The notes under the pieces are model-generated. The model saw only the letters and a program-made list of their open reading frames with translations, did no database searches and was not told the origin of the DNA. This document shows, in pieces, positions 1-8,255 of a DNA stretch of 64,000 nt (position 1 is the first letter of the stretch; each line of letters opens with the position of its first letter). The translations under genes and the position numbers were made by a program. The stretch comes from Psychromonas sp030397575. GTDB lineage: Bacteria; Pseudomonadota; Gammaproteobacteria; Enterobacterales; Psychromonadaceae. The DNA is taken from assembly GCF_046250175.1 (NCBI RefSeq), contig NZ_CP176468.1, one strand, 5' to 3'.

Positions 1-207
1 TCTGGATATTGTTATAACTTAATTAATGACCTTGAAAGCATGCACGATTTAGTGGATATCCTTCGGATCAGTCCAAACTCCCTAAACAGTTTAGAAACGG
101 TAACTGAGTTCAAACGACAACTATTGCAGCAAAACCACTACCGCCCACTAAATAGCTCACAATGTAACGGTTATTGGCATAGCATCCCCGGATTAGGGCA
201 AGGTTAA
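1..207 (+). CDS. ubiV: UbiV, C-terminal fragment (O2-independent ubiquinone hydroxylation)
   Basis: The window opens inside a reading frame that ends with TAA at 205-207; 68 residues are visible. The end (SGYCYNLINDLESMHDLVD... then QCNGYWHSIPGLGQG) follows the C-terminus of E. coli UbiV (YhbV), including the SGYxYNL and CNGYW blocks, as I recall that sequence. UbiV is a U32-family protein that works with UbiU, and with the lipid carrier UbiT, to hydroxylate the ubiquinone ring without oxygen. ubiU and ubiT would be expected just upstream, outside the window. It faces modC with 19 bases between the two stop codons. The location beside molybdenum-cofactor and nitrate-sensor-like genes suits a role in anaerobic growth. 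Confidence 0.85.
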   Translation, partial: SGYCYNLINDLESMHDLVDILRISPNSLNSLETVTEFKRQLLQQNHYRPLNSSQCNGYWHSIPGLGQG

Positions 208-226
208 ACCATACCAATAAACATAA

Positions 227-1300
227 CTAATTAACAATGCTCATGGTTTTTACATGTGCAAAGACTTGACTGCCTACCGCTAACTGCAGTTTGTTAAATG
301 ACCGTAGGGTGATGTAGGCATACAGATATTGTGAGTCGAACTGTAAGGTCAATACCACTGCTTTTTGCGTATCAATGGCGAACTCCACTATCTTTGCAGA
401 TAAACAATTTAATAAAGAGCTACCCTCAATAGGCTGTAGTGCCACAATGACATCTCGGCTATTAATTTTGACTTGTACCTGCTCAGAGAATGGTGAAGTT
501 TCAGCTGAAATATACAAATTTTGACCATCTAAACAGCCTTTAATTAATGCTTCATCTGGATCATAACTTTTTACATCTACGCTTAATATTAGCCCTTGAT
601 GTGCCAATTTAATTAATGATAAATCACTGTTTAAAAACAACTGTTGCGGTTCGCCACTCGCTTCTATTTGCCCATCATTCACTAGCAACATATTACGACT
701 AAGATAAAACAGTTCTTGTTCAGAATGAGTAATATATAAAATAGGGATTTGCTGACTAATCTCTTTGATGAAGGGTAATAACAATTGCTTGCTACCTTGG
801 TCTAAGGATGAAAGTGGCTCATCCATGACCAATAACTGAGGATCTGTTAATAAAGCACGCGCAATAGCAACACGCTGTTTTTGCCCCCCAGACAACTGAG
901 TGGTTTGATGTGCTAAAAGTTCAGAAAACCCTAGTTTATTAGCAAGTTGTTCAATATTGAAGGTATTTGAAGACGCTTTATTCACAGCTAATTGTAAGTT
1001 TTGCTGTACATTTAAGTGGGGAAATAATCTTGGCTCTTGAAATACCACACCAATACGACGCTTTTCCGTTGGCACATATTGCTTTTGATACTTAGATTTC
1101 CAAACCTGTTGTTTAAATTGAATATCACCAACGCACTCCTCTAAGCCAATCAAACAACGCAATAATGTTGTTTTTCCTGCACCTGAGTCGCCAAAAATAA
1201 CACATACCCCAGACAAATCGATATGAGCTTTAAAATGAAGCTCGCTACTCGTCCCAGTATGTTGATTGATAAATGACTTTTGAATATCAAACTTAAGCAT
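227..1300 (-). CDS. modC: ModC, molybdate ABC transporter ATP-binding protein
   Basis: ATPase that powers molybdate import with the ModB permease on the cytoplasmic face of the inner membrane. The 357 residues carry Walker A GDSGAGKT (37-44), Q-loop Q88, signature LSGGQ (136-140), Walker B LLVMDE (156-161) and H-loop H192. A C-terminal molybdate-binding TOBE region lies at about 270-345, where VALQPIEGSSLLNCLSAKIV is typical of ModC. Length is close to E. coli ModC. It is the last gene of a nine-gene minus-strand run, and its start overlaps the modB end by 8 bases, which suggests translational coupling. No terminator is evident in the 19 bases before the convergent ubiV end. Confidence 0.96.
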   Translation of the reverse strand: MLKFDIQKSFINQHTGTSSELHFKAHIDLSGVCVIFGDSGAGKTTLLRCLIGLEECVGDIQFKQQVWKSKYQKQYVPTEKRRIGVVFQEPRLFPHLNVQQNLQLAVNKASSNTFNIEQLANKLGFSELLAHQTTQLSGGQKQRVAIARALLTDPQLLVMDEPLSSLDQGSKQLLLPFIKEISQQIPILYITHSEQELFYLSRNMLLVNDGQIEASGEPQQLFLNSDLSLIKLAHQGLILSVDVKSYDPDEALIKGCLDGQNLYISAETSPFSEQVQVKINSRDVIVALQPIEGSSLLNCLSAKIVEFAIDTQKAVVLTLQFDSQYLYAYITLRSFNKLQLAVGSQVFAHVKTMSIVN

Positions 1301-1979
1301 TTAATATCCTTTGTTGTCTTTTCTGTAAAAAGCCATAGATCACCACTAACAAAGAAACAGAAAAGGCCAATAACATAAGAGATAGTTGATGCGCTTGGTC
1401 ATATTGTAATGACTCCACGTGATCAAATAATTGAATTGATAGCACCTGTGTCTCACCAGGAATATTACCCCCTATCATCAACACCACCCCAAATTCACCA
1501 ATCGTATGGGCGAAACCTAATGCTGCTGCAATAATAAAACTAGGCAACAACATCGGAAAAATTATTTTATATAACCGTTCATACTTTCCATAACCTAAGG
1601 TAGCGCTGACCTCAAGATAACGCTTGTCTAAATGCACAAAGGCACTTTGCAGAGGTTGCACCACAAAAGGTAAAGAGTAAACAATGGAGGCAATCACTAA
1701 TCCAGTAAATGAAAAGGCCAAAGATTGCTCATTAAAACTTAACCACCAACGGCCTAGAAAATGATTAGGGGAAAATGCGATCAATAGATAAAAGCCTAGC
1801 ACTGTGGGTGGTAAGATCAATGGTAACGCCACTAACGACTCCACTAAAGGTCGAATTTTAGCTTGGCTTCGTGCTAACCACCAAGCTAAAGGTGGCGCAA
1901 TAATCATTAATAAAAGCGTCGTTAGCCCTGCTAATTTAAGAGTAAGCCAAATCGCTTGTAAATCACCATCACTTAACAC
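1293..1979 (-). CDS. modB: ModB, molybdate ABC transporter permease
   Basis: Inner-membrane channel subunit of the molybdate importer, 228 residues with about five hydrophobic segments. The coupling (EAA) loop that docks on ModC is visible at about 123-142, with core EVSATLGYGKYERLYK. GTG is the start codon; its first base is the last base of the modA stop codon TAG, so modA and modB are tightly coupled. Family length is typical. Confidence 0.96.
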   Translation of the reverse strand: MLSDGDLQAIWLTLKLAGLTTLLLMIIAPPLAWWLARSQAKIRPLVESLVALPLILPPTVLGFYLLIAFSPNHFLGRWWLSFNEQSLAFSFTGLVIASIVYSLPFVVQPLQSAFVHLDKRYLEVSATLGYGKYERLYKIIFPMLLPSFIIAAALGFAHTIGEFGVVLMIGGNIPGETQVLSIQLFDHVESLQYDQAHQLSLMLLAFSVSLLVVIYGFLQKRQQRILNA

Positions 1980-2701
1980 TAATTATAACCTTGTGCATGA
2001 ATCAATTGTTGGGTTGGTTTTGAAAGTAGAAAATCACGAAATAAGTTTGCTTGCTCAACTTGTTGAGTATTTAAAACAATACCAGCTTGTATGATTGGTT
2101 GATGCCACTTAGCTGGAATCAACAGATAATGTTGTTGATTTTTTTGTACTAACGTAGCAAAAGCAACCATGCCTGCAGCAACATTATTTGACTCAACAAA
2201 CTGATAAGTTTGACTAATATTACTGCCCTGTATGTATTGTTGTTTACCCCATTTACCTGCAGAAGTTAAAGCTTGTTGTGCCGCCACTCCATAGGGTGCA
2301 AACTTAGGATTAGCAATGGCCAAACGACCAGCGTAAGCCATAAAATCTTCAATAGTAGGATCGCTTTCAGCTGAAGGCATCCAAAAACCTAACCGTCCTT
2401 GAGCGTAAACAAAACTTTGGTTATTACCGACTTTATTCGCCTCTTGCAGTAACTGTACATGTTGTTGATCGGCTGATAAAAAGAGATCAAAAGGTGCACC
2501 ATGTAAAATTTGTTGATACAGAGTTCCAGTTGATGCACTAGAAATATTTACCTTGATATTATATTTTTCAGTAAATTGCTCAGCTATCTCCACCGCAGAT
2601 ATCTTAAAGTTACTGGCAACTGCAACATTAATTGCCGCTTGACTTGATATACTAAACAAACTGAAGACTACGAAATAAAAACACGCAACATAACCATACA
2701 T
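1979..2701 (-). CDS. modA: ModA, periplasmic molybdate-binding protein
   Basis: Solute-binding protein that captures molybdate (and usually tungstate) in the periplasm and delivers it to ModBC. The 240 residues start with a Sec signal peptide (hydrophobic 5-18, likely cleavage after SQA at 22 or 23) followed by INVAVASNFK. The ASNF stretch is the conserved first oxyanion-contact segment, and a second typical stretch is SSASTGTLYQQI. It is separated from moaE by 87 bases that contain an imperfect palindrome, so it may have its own promoter or operator in addition to read-through from the moa genes. Confidence 0.95.
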   Translation of the reverse strand: MYGYVACFYFVVFSLFSISSQAAINVAVASNFKISAVEIAEQFTEKYNIKVNISSASTGTLYQQILHGAPFDLFLSADQQHVQLLQEANKVGNNQSFVYAQGRLGFWMPSAESDPTIEDFMAYAGRLAIANPKFAPYGVAAQQALTSAGKWGKQQYIQGSNISQTYQFVESNNVAAGMVAFATLVQKNQQHYLLIPAKWHQPIIQAGIVLNTQQVEQANLFRDFLLSKPTQQLIHAQGYN

Positions 2702-2720
2702 TTTTGAGCACCTTAATTAC

Positions 2721-2748
2721 TATCCATAACACGGATTTGTGTAGGATA
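2721..2748. promoter_or_regulatory. Imperfect palindrome between moaE and modA
   Basis: TATCC (2721-2725) pairs with GGATA (2744-2748), and inside it ACAC pairs with GTGT around a GGATTT centre. The site ends about 20 bases before the modA start on the minus strand. No run of T follows on either side, so it looks more like an operator or an RNA processing hairpin than an intrinsic terminator. It does not match the ModE operator that I know from E. coli, so the binding protein is unknown. Confidence 0.4.
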
Positions 2749-2788
2749 TGAATAGAGAAATAAATGGCAGCAATGACCTACAAGTTCA

Positions 2789-3238
2789 TTACAAAGCCCA
2801 CTTAGAGAGTGTCTTTTGATCGCTTTCCCTAGCATCAACCCATTTTGTTTCGCCACCTTCCATGGTTTCTTTTTTCCAAAATGGCGCTTCAGTTTTTAAG
2901 TAATCCATTATAAATTCGCAAGCCGCAAAAGCATCACCACGATGCTGACTGGCTATACCAACAAATACAATTTGATCATTAATAGTTAAATGCCCAACTC
3001 GATGAATCACGGTAGAAGCAATAATATTCCAGCGAACTTTAGCTTTTTCAACTATCTCAACCAAGCACTTTTCAGTCATACCAGGATAATGCTCTAGAGA
3101 TAAATCACTGACTGTATGCCCGTCATTGATATCTCTCACTAAACCTGTAAAAGTAACGATAGCACCAATTGATGACTGACACCGTAAACGTTCATACTCA
3201 ACCTGTTGGTTGAAATCTTGCTCTTGCACACTGATCAT
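2789..3238 (-). CDS. moaE: MoaE, molybdopterin synthase large (catalytic) subunit
   Basis: Catalytic subunit of molybdopterin synthase, which inserts the two dithiolene sulfurs into cyclic pyranopterin monophosphate (cPMP) using thiocarboxylated MoaD. The 149 residues match the usual length. Family blocks visible are GAIVTFTGLVRD (25-36), SLEHYPGM (47-54), HRVG (79-82) and the active-site lysines in DYLKTEAPFWKKE (K115 and K122/K123). It begins immediately after the moaD stop codon, so the two synthase subunits are made together. Confidence 0.97.
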   Translation of the reverse strand: MISVQEQDFNQQVEYERLRCQSSIGAIVTFTGLVRDINDGHTVSDLSLEHYPGMTEKCLVEIVEKAKVRWNIIASTVIHRVGHLTINDQIVFVGIASQHRGDAFAACEFIMDYLKTEAPFWKKETMEGGETKWVDARESDQKTLSKWAL

Positions 3239-3487
3239 TTAACCGCCTGTAACAGGTGGAAAGAAAGCAACTTCATCACCTTCCTTTAACGCAATATTAT
3301 TATTAACCATAGCTTGATTAACCGCTTTCAGACAAGGTTGAGAAGTTAACGTAACCGCCCACTCTGCTTTGTATTCAGTTAAATATTGAAATAGTTGATC
3401 AGTATCTTGTGCTTGTCGCCATTCAACTTGCAAACTTCTAACGCCTAATTGCTCGCTCAATTTAGCAAAAAATAAAACCGTAATCAT
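3239..3487 (-). CDS. moaD: MoaD, molybdopterin synthase sulfur-carrier subunit
   Basis: Small ubiquitin-like sulfur carrier, 82 residues, ending in the diagnostic Gly-Gly (PPVTGG). MoeB adenylates this terminus and it is then converted to a thiocarboxylate. No moeB is present in the window. The gene overlaps the end of moaC by four bases (ATGA) and abuts moaE. Confidence 0.96.
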   Translation of the reverse strand: MITVLFFAKLSEQLGVRSLQVEWRQAQDTDQLFQYLTEYKAEWAVTLTSQPCLKAVNQAMVNNNIALKEGDEVAFFPPVTGG

Positions 3488-3987
3488 GCCTTATCCTGTT
3501 GTGTATTCTGTTGTGATGAATAATGCCCAGATTTCCCGCCGGTTTTTTCAAGTAATTTAACCGCTGAGATCACCATATCCTTTTGAATGGCTTTGCACAT
3601 ATCATAAATGGTTAAAGCGGCAACAGAAGCAGCTGTCAGCGCCTCCATTTCAACACCCGTTTTACCAGAAAGTTTGCATAAGCTTTCAATTCTAACCCGA
3701 TTAGATTCAGGCTCAGCATTAATATGCACCTCTACTTTGGTCAATGCTAATGGATGGCATAATGGGATCAAATCAGCAGTCTTTTTAGCCGCCATTATTC
3801 CAGCAATCCGTGCAGTGGCAAAGACATCACCTTTATGGTGGTGACCGTTAATAATTAGGTCTAATGTTTCTGTAGACATGTCAACATAGGCCTCTGCAAT
3901 AGCTTGACGAACTGTGCTGTCTTTGCCTGTTACATCAACCATATTCGCTTTACCATCTTGGTTAATATGTGTAAAACCGCTAGACAT
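3484..3987 (-). CDS. moaC: MoaC, cyclic pyranopterin monophosphate synthase
   Basis: Second enzyme of the first molybdenum-cofactor step; it converts the MoaA product 3',8-cyclo-7,8-dihydro-GTP to cPMP. The 167 residues have the conserved blocks LCHPL (76-80), GVEMEALTAAS (111-121) and DMCKAIQKDM (129-138), which supply active-site His, Glu, Asp and Lys residues. It overlaps moaB by one base and moaD by four, placing it in the middle of a tightly packed operon. Confidence 0.97.
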   Translation of the reverse strand: MSSGFTHINQDGKANMVDVTGKDSTVRQAIAEAYVDMSTETLDLIINGHHHKGDVFATARIAGIMAAKKTADLIPLCHPLALTKVEVHINAEPESNRVRIESLCKLSGKTGVEMEALTAASVAALTIYDMCKAIQKDMVISAVKLLEKTGGKSGHYSSQQNTQQDKA

Positions 3988-4520
3988 TATTTAGCTCCTA
4001 CATGTGGCATAAAATTACAGGGTTTATGTTGAGAGTTTATTTGCTCCTCAATGATATTTGTCCAAGCAGTTTTACAAGCACCTGTTGAGCCCGGCATACA
4101 GAAAATAACTGTATTATTAGCAAACCCAGCGAGCGCACGGCTTTGAATTGTTGATGACCCAATTTCTTGATATGAGACAGCACGAAATACCTCTCCGAAG
4201 CCTTCCACCTGTTTATCGAATAAAACAGATACTGCTTCAGGCGTTGTGTCTCTTGCTGTAAAACCAGTTCCGCCAGTCGTTAAAATAACTTCTATGGCAG
4301 GGTCTGCAATCCATTGAGATACCACGGCACGTATTTTATAGGGATCATCGATAACGATCTGTTTATCTGCAAGGTGGTGCCCAGCTTTTTTTAAAGATTC
4401 GACTAAATAACCACCCGAGGTATCTGTCGATTCATCACGGGTATCTGAGACAGTTAATACGGCAATAGTAGCCGGTGTAAATGCTTTGGTTGATAGATGG
4501 CTCATGTTAATCCTTGTCAC
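3987..4520 (-). CDS. moaB: MoaB, molybdopterin adenylyltransferase-type protein
   Basis: MoaB/MogA-fold protein of 177 residues. Motifs TTGGTGFTARDTTPEAV and PGSTGACKTAW form the molybdopterin-binding site of this family. MogA-type members adenylylate molybdopterin before metal insertion; whether E. coli MoaB does so is less clear, but in organisms without mogA the MoaB protein fills that role. No mogA or moeA is in this window. It lies between mobA and moaC in the operon. Confidence 0.93.
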   Translation of the reverse strand: MTRINMSHLSTKAFTPATIAVLTVSDTRDESTDTSGGYLVESLKKAGHHLADKQIVIDDPYKIRAVVSQWIADPAIEVILTTGGTGFTARDTTPEAVSVLFDKQVEGFGEVFRAVSYQEIGSSTIQSRALAGFANNTVIFCMPGSTGACKTAWTNIIEEQINSQHKPCNFMPHVGAK

Positions 4521-4541
4521 TATATAAAGTTATAAAAATGT

Positions 4542-5171
4542 TTATTTGAACTGACTTGGCTTCGAAAAATTGCTTAAACAGCGCAGCCATTGTTCAGGTG
4601 TATTGGTATTTTCAAATCGCTGTATATTATTCGCATTAGTTGGAATACCTTGTACTGAAAGGGTTTCAAATAAGCGATATAAAGAACGATGTTTTTTATG
4701 AGGTGTTTGAATGATATCTGACAAATAATCACGTAATGGCTTATTTAGGGTCAAAATTAATGGGAAAATAGCCTCTTGATAATAAACGCCAGCTATTTGA
4801 GGTAATGATTGTGGCGAGCTTGCTTGTTGCGACAACCTTTGTGAATAAGCCTCAATTAATGTAATACAATCTTGTGCTGCCAAAAAAGGCATATCCACTG
4901 GCATGATAAATAGTGCATTATAATCATCAAAAAAATGTTCAGTACAAGCTGCAATACCAGCAAGTGGGCCTAACCCGCTATGCTTATCTGTAATACAAGG
5001 AAAATCAGGATAATCCCCGCTTACAAAGCAATCGCTTAAGCCGACCTGCTTTAGTAAGTTAAATGCACGTACCAATAAGGTATGTTGATCAATGGTGAGC
5101 ATGGCTTTATCTTGTCCCATTCTCAAAGATTGTCCGCCCGCTAGGACAATACCCGCTATTTTTACATTCAT
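4542..5171 (-). CDS. mobA: MobA, molybdenum cofactor guanylyltransferase
   Basis: Attaches GMP to Mo-molybdopterin to give the bis-MGD cofactor used by DMSO-reductase-family enzymes such as nitrate reductases. The nucleotidyltransferase signature LAGGxSxRMGxDK is at about 10-22 counted from the start chosen here, with GPLAG and a PVDMPF metal-binding Asp further on. The frame is open to an ATG at 5204; ATG 5171 was chosen because MNVKIAGIVLAGG matches the usual family N-terminus, and no ribosome site settles it. Finding mobA inside the moa operon suggests the cell's main use for the cofactor is bis-MGD enzymes. Confidence 0.9.
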   Translation of the reverse strand: MNVKIAGIVLAGGQSLRMGQDKAMLTIDQHTLLVRAFNLLKQVGLSDCFVSGDYPDFPCITDKHSGLGPLAGIAACTEHFFDDYNALFIMPVDMPFLAAQDCITLIEAYSQRLSQQASSPQSLPQIAGVYYQEAIFPLILTLNKPLRDYLSDIIQTPHKKHRSLYRLFETLSVQGIPTNANNIQRFENTNTPEQWLRCLSNFSKPSQFK

Positions 5172-5274
5172 GACTTTCTCAATACCCACTCTCATACTCA
5201 ACATTAAGAGTCCGAAAGATAAGCACTACAATTAAATTATGTTCAAAATAATTTTTCAATAAATAAACACTATC

Positions 5275-6252
5275 TTAACCACCAATTGACGCTAAATGAG
5301 GCGTGCCACCGGTGAGTCCTAAATCGAGGAAATGCGATGATTTCTTCTCTTTTAGAGCGGCTAATATAGTACTTTTGAGTTCTGCTTTATCTTTGCTATC
5401 TTGTAATAAATGCCTTAAGTCGACACCTTCTTCACCAAACAAACAAAGGTGTAAACGCCCTACTGCAGACACACGTAGACGATTACAATTATCACAAAAA
5501 TCTTTACTGTAAGGCATGATTAAACCAATTTCACCTTGATAGTCTGGGTGTGAAAAAACCTCTGCAGGACCGTCGTTAGCAATACGCGGTTTCTGTTGCC
5601 ACTGTTGCGCTAACAAAGCTTGCTTAATGGTTTCACCAGAAAGATGATAACGACTAAAAAATTCATTATTATCATCGGTTTGCATTAATTCGATAAAGCG
5701 TAATTGAATAGGCTGCGTTTTTATCCAGGACAAGAAAGTATTAAGGTCGTTATCATTTAACCCTTTCATTAATACACTGTTGACTTTCACCTGCTCAAAC
5801 CCTGCTTGCACGCAAGCCTCGACACCTTCCATCACTTTATGGAAGATATTTTTACCGGTAATAATATTAAACGTATTAGCATCTAAGCTATCAACACTAA
5901 CATTAATAGTATTCAGCCCTGCTTGATACCAATCAATAGCATGTTTACTAAGATTAAAGCCATTCGTTGTGGTGGCGACTTTTTTTATTCCTGGCACACC
6001 AGAAATTTGTTCTATGATTCCAGAAAAGTCTTTACGTAAACTGGGCTCACCACCTGTGATCCTAACTTTACTGGTTCCTAATTCTGCAAAGGCAGTAATT
6101 AAGTTTTGTATTTCATTTTGTGACAAAAATTGTTTTTGATGAGTACGTTGGTATCCATCGGGTAAACAATAATTACATTTAAAATTACACTCATCGGTGA
6201 TCGATAGGCGCAAATATTCAAACTTTCGATAAAATTTATCGACTAATTGCAT
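5275..6252 (-). CDS. moaA: MoaA, GTP 3',8-cyclase (radical SAM)
   Basis: Radical S-adenosylmethionine enzyme that cyclises GTP in the first step of molybdenum cofactor synthesis. With ATG 6252 the protein has 325 residues. The SAM cluster motif CNFKCNYC gives C22, C26 and C29, and TGGEP is present. The C-terminal substrate cluster cysteines are in DFCDNCNRLR and LHLCLFG, and the protein ends in the catalytically needed Gly-Gly (SIGG). An upstream ATG at 6288 is in frame, but 6252 has AAGGA at good spacing and gives the family-typical start before KFxYLRLSITD. First gene of the moa-mod run. Confidence 0.95.
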   Translation of the reverse strand: MQLVDKFYRKFEYLRLSITDECNFKCNYCLPDGYQRTHQKQFLSQNEIQNLITAFAELGTSKVRITGGEPSLRKDFSGIIEQISGVPGIKKVATTTNGFNLSKHAIDWYQAGLNTINVSVDSLDANTFNIITGKNIFHKVMEGVEACVQAGFEQVKVNSVLMKGLNDNDLNTFLSWIKTQPIQLRFIELMQTDDNNEFFSRYHLSGETIKQALLAQQWQQKPRIANDGPAEVFSHPDYQGEIGLIMPYSKDFCDNCNRLRVSAVGRLHLCLFGEEGVDLRHLLQDSKDKAELKSTILAALKEKKSSHFLDLGLTGGTPHLASIGG

Positions 6253-6288
6253 GGTCAGTTCCTTTCCAAACACGGGAGGCAAACTCAT

Positions 6289-6461
6289 TTCTAAGCATAC
6301 CCTTCTTAACCAAAAGTTCAGTTAAGCGGCTAGCATCACATATTTAAAACAAAACGTGCTAAACTTAGTGATAAAAGCTCGGAGCTAATTAATATATGAA
6401 TGAAATCAATTCCCTACTTGGGCCTCTCAATCAACTTGTAACCTTTTATTTTTAACTATCT
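6289..6461. promoter_or_regulatory. Divergent control region between moaA and the narX-like gene
   Basis: Must hold promoters for both the moa-mod run (minus) and the sensor kinase (plus). By eye there is a 14-base FNR-like element at 6398-6411 (ATGAA, 4 bases, ATCAA; one half-site matches, the other has two mismatches). There is also a small palindrome AGCTCGGAGCT near 6377. I cannot fold the minus-strand leader reliably, so a Moco riboswitch is neither shown nor excluded. Confidence 0.35.
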
Positions 6462-8150
6462 ATGAAGATTAATCTACTATTACATTCACTTTCTATAACA
6501 AAAGTGATTTCGACGATTGCTTTACTGATCTTAATTTTATCAGGGACGCACGTTTTTATTTTTATGACAACGTCACAGAGCCAAAGCAGTAATGATGATG
6601 CTATCAAAAGTTTAACGACTCTTCGATATGAGACGGAAAGTTTTATCTCTCCTAATCGATTAGATCGTCAAAAAATTCAACTAATAATCAACGAGTATTC
6701 CCCTTTAGTCGCAAATCAGCTTTTACAAAACAAATTCTTTGATGTTAATCAAATACACGAAGCTAATATAGAGTTAAGGTTTGAACTCATCGCTATTCAA
6801 CAACAGCTTGATCAGTTGTCCGATGAAGAGCTAACCCTAAAGTTAACACATTTAAAAGAAAGTATTGAATTTACTATCACGCAATATCAAGCTTTGATCG
6901 AAAAAGAGTCATCGGTTATTTTTGTATCGCAGATGATAATGTTCAGCTTTATGGTACTCAGCGCGATATTTCTGCTGTTTTACTGTCGCCGTTGTATTGT
7001 CACACCACTTAACAAACTGGAAGAAAACGTATACTCCATTTCTAATCACCACTTTAATGTTGATTTCATAGAAACCAGTAATGAAATTGGATTTCTATCG
7101 ACTGGCTTAAAAAGTATGTCCGAAGAGCTTGAGTCATTAATTACAGCAATGCAAAAGAAGGTATTTGATAAGAAGACGGAATTAGAAACGGCCAATGAAA
7201 GTATTCAGTTTTTATTTACCATCTCTCAAACCCTGAGTACGGTTAAATTGACCCATCCAATCATTATTGAAGCTTTAAACGCTTTGGCCAAACAAACTAA
7301 TTTAAGTAAGTTATGTTTAGAACTAGTAAACGGGGTTGAAATAGACAGTGATTACGGCTGTGCCACAAAAAATAACCAGAATAACAAACGTATTCCAATC
7401 ATGATTAATGGAGAACCTTTTGGGTATTTAAATTATATTCAAGCGACTCCAATGGCTGAAAACACCTCAATAATCGTAAGCTTTAGTAGTTTATTAGCCC
7501 GAGCCTTATACCAAGAAGAATACAGCTTACAAGAACAAAAATTACTATTAATGGACGAACGTGGCGTTATTGCCCGTGAATTACATGACTCCATCGCACA
7601 AGCTTTATCTTTCCTTAAAATACAATGCACTGTGTTAAATAGACAAATAGACGCTGACAGTGAAAAGACAGCGGTCAAAAATTCTGTCAGTAATATTGAA
7701 GAAGCGGTTAGTGATGCTTATGTTCAACTACGCTCATTACTCTCTACCTTTAGGTTAAATATCAGCGAGTCTGATTTTAAAGAAGCTGTACTAGTGATGA
7801 TTTCTCAATTGCAGAAACAAACTACCGCTAAAATTCAATTAGGTGAATTTGAGTCTAATTTCCAAACACATGCAAACCAACACATACATTTATTGCAAAT
7901 TATTCGCGAAGCCATGATCAACGCAATGAAACATGCAAATTGTAGCAATATTATTGTAAACTGTGTCATTATAGATCAAAAAGTTATCATCACTATTACA
8001 GATGATGGTATCGGTATTAAAGAGAAGCCAGGTAAAGACAATCACTACGGTATAGAAATTATGAATCAGCGCGCTGCTGAACTTAATGCTAAATTTGAGA
8101 TAACAAACTTACCACTTGGCACTGAAATCAAACTTATATTTGAAATTTAA
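6462..8150 (+). CDS. NarX/NarQ-like sensor histidine kinase with degenerate P-box
   Basis: Membrane sensor kinase of the NarX/NarQ type, 562 residues (E. coli NarQ is 566). Layout: TM1 about 13-35, a helical periplasmic domain, TM2 about 151-174, HAMP about 175-228, a cysteine-poor central region, a HisKA_3 H-box RGVIARELHDSIAQ (phospho-acceptor H375), and an HATPase domain with N-box EAMINAMKHA and DDGIGI. The periplasmic P-box that binds nitrate in NarX/NarQ is poorly kept: the stretch here reads DAIKSLTTLRYETESF (46-61). It retains the LR pair (R55) but lacks the AGS and MQSYR residues. The ligand may therefore not be nitrate. It pairs with the response regulator 105 bases downstream. Confidence 0.85.
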   Translation: MKINLLLHSLSITKVISTIALLILILSGTHVFIFMTTSQSQSSNDDAIKSLTTLRYETESFISPNRLDRQKIQLIINEYSPLVANQLLQNKFFDVNQIHEANIELRFELIAIQQQLDQLSDEELTLKLTHLKESIEFTITQYQALIEKESSVIFVSQMIMFSFMVLSAIFLLFYCRRCIVTPLNKLEENVYSISNHHFNVDFIETSNEIGFLSTGLKSMSEELESLITAMQKKVFDKKTELETANESIQFLFTISQTLSTVKLTHPIIIEALNALAKQTNLSKLCLELVNGVEIDSDYGCATKNNQNNKRIPIMINGEPFGYLNYIQATPMAENTSIIVSFSSLLARALYQEEYSLQEQKLLLMDERGVIARELHDSIAQALSFLKIQCTVLNRQIDADSEKTAVKNSVSNIEEAVSDAYVQLRSLLSTFRLNISESDFKEAVLVMISQLQKQTTAKIQLGEFESNFQTHANQHIHLLQIIREAMINAMKHANCSNIIVNCVIIDQKVIITITDDGIGIKEKPGKDNHYGIEIMNQRAAELNAKFEITNLPLGTEIKLIFEI

Positions 8151-8255
8151 GATTCACAAAAATCACTTATATTTCATTTTTCTTACTATTTTTAATTTAC
8201 ATTATATTGTTTTCGATTATTGTATTTTAACTATGACTCGATAAAGGAATTACAA

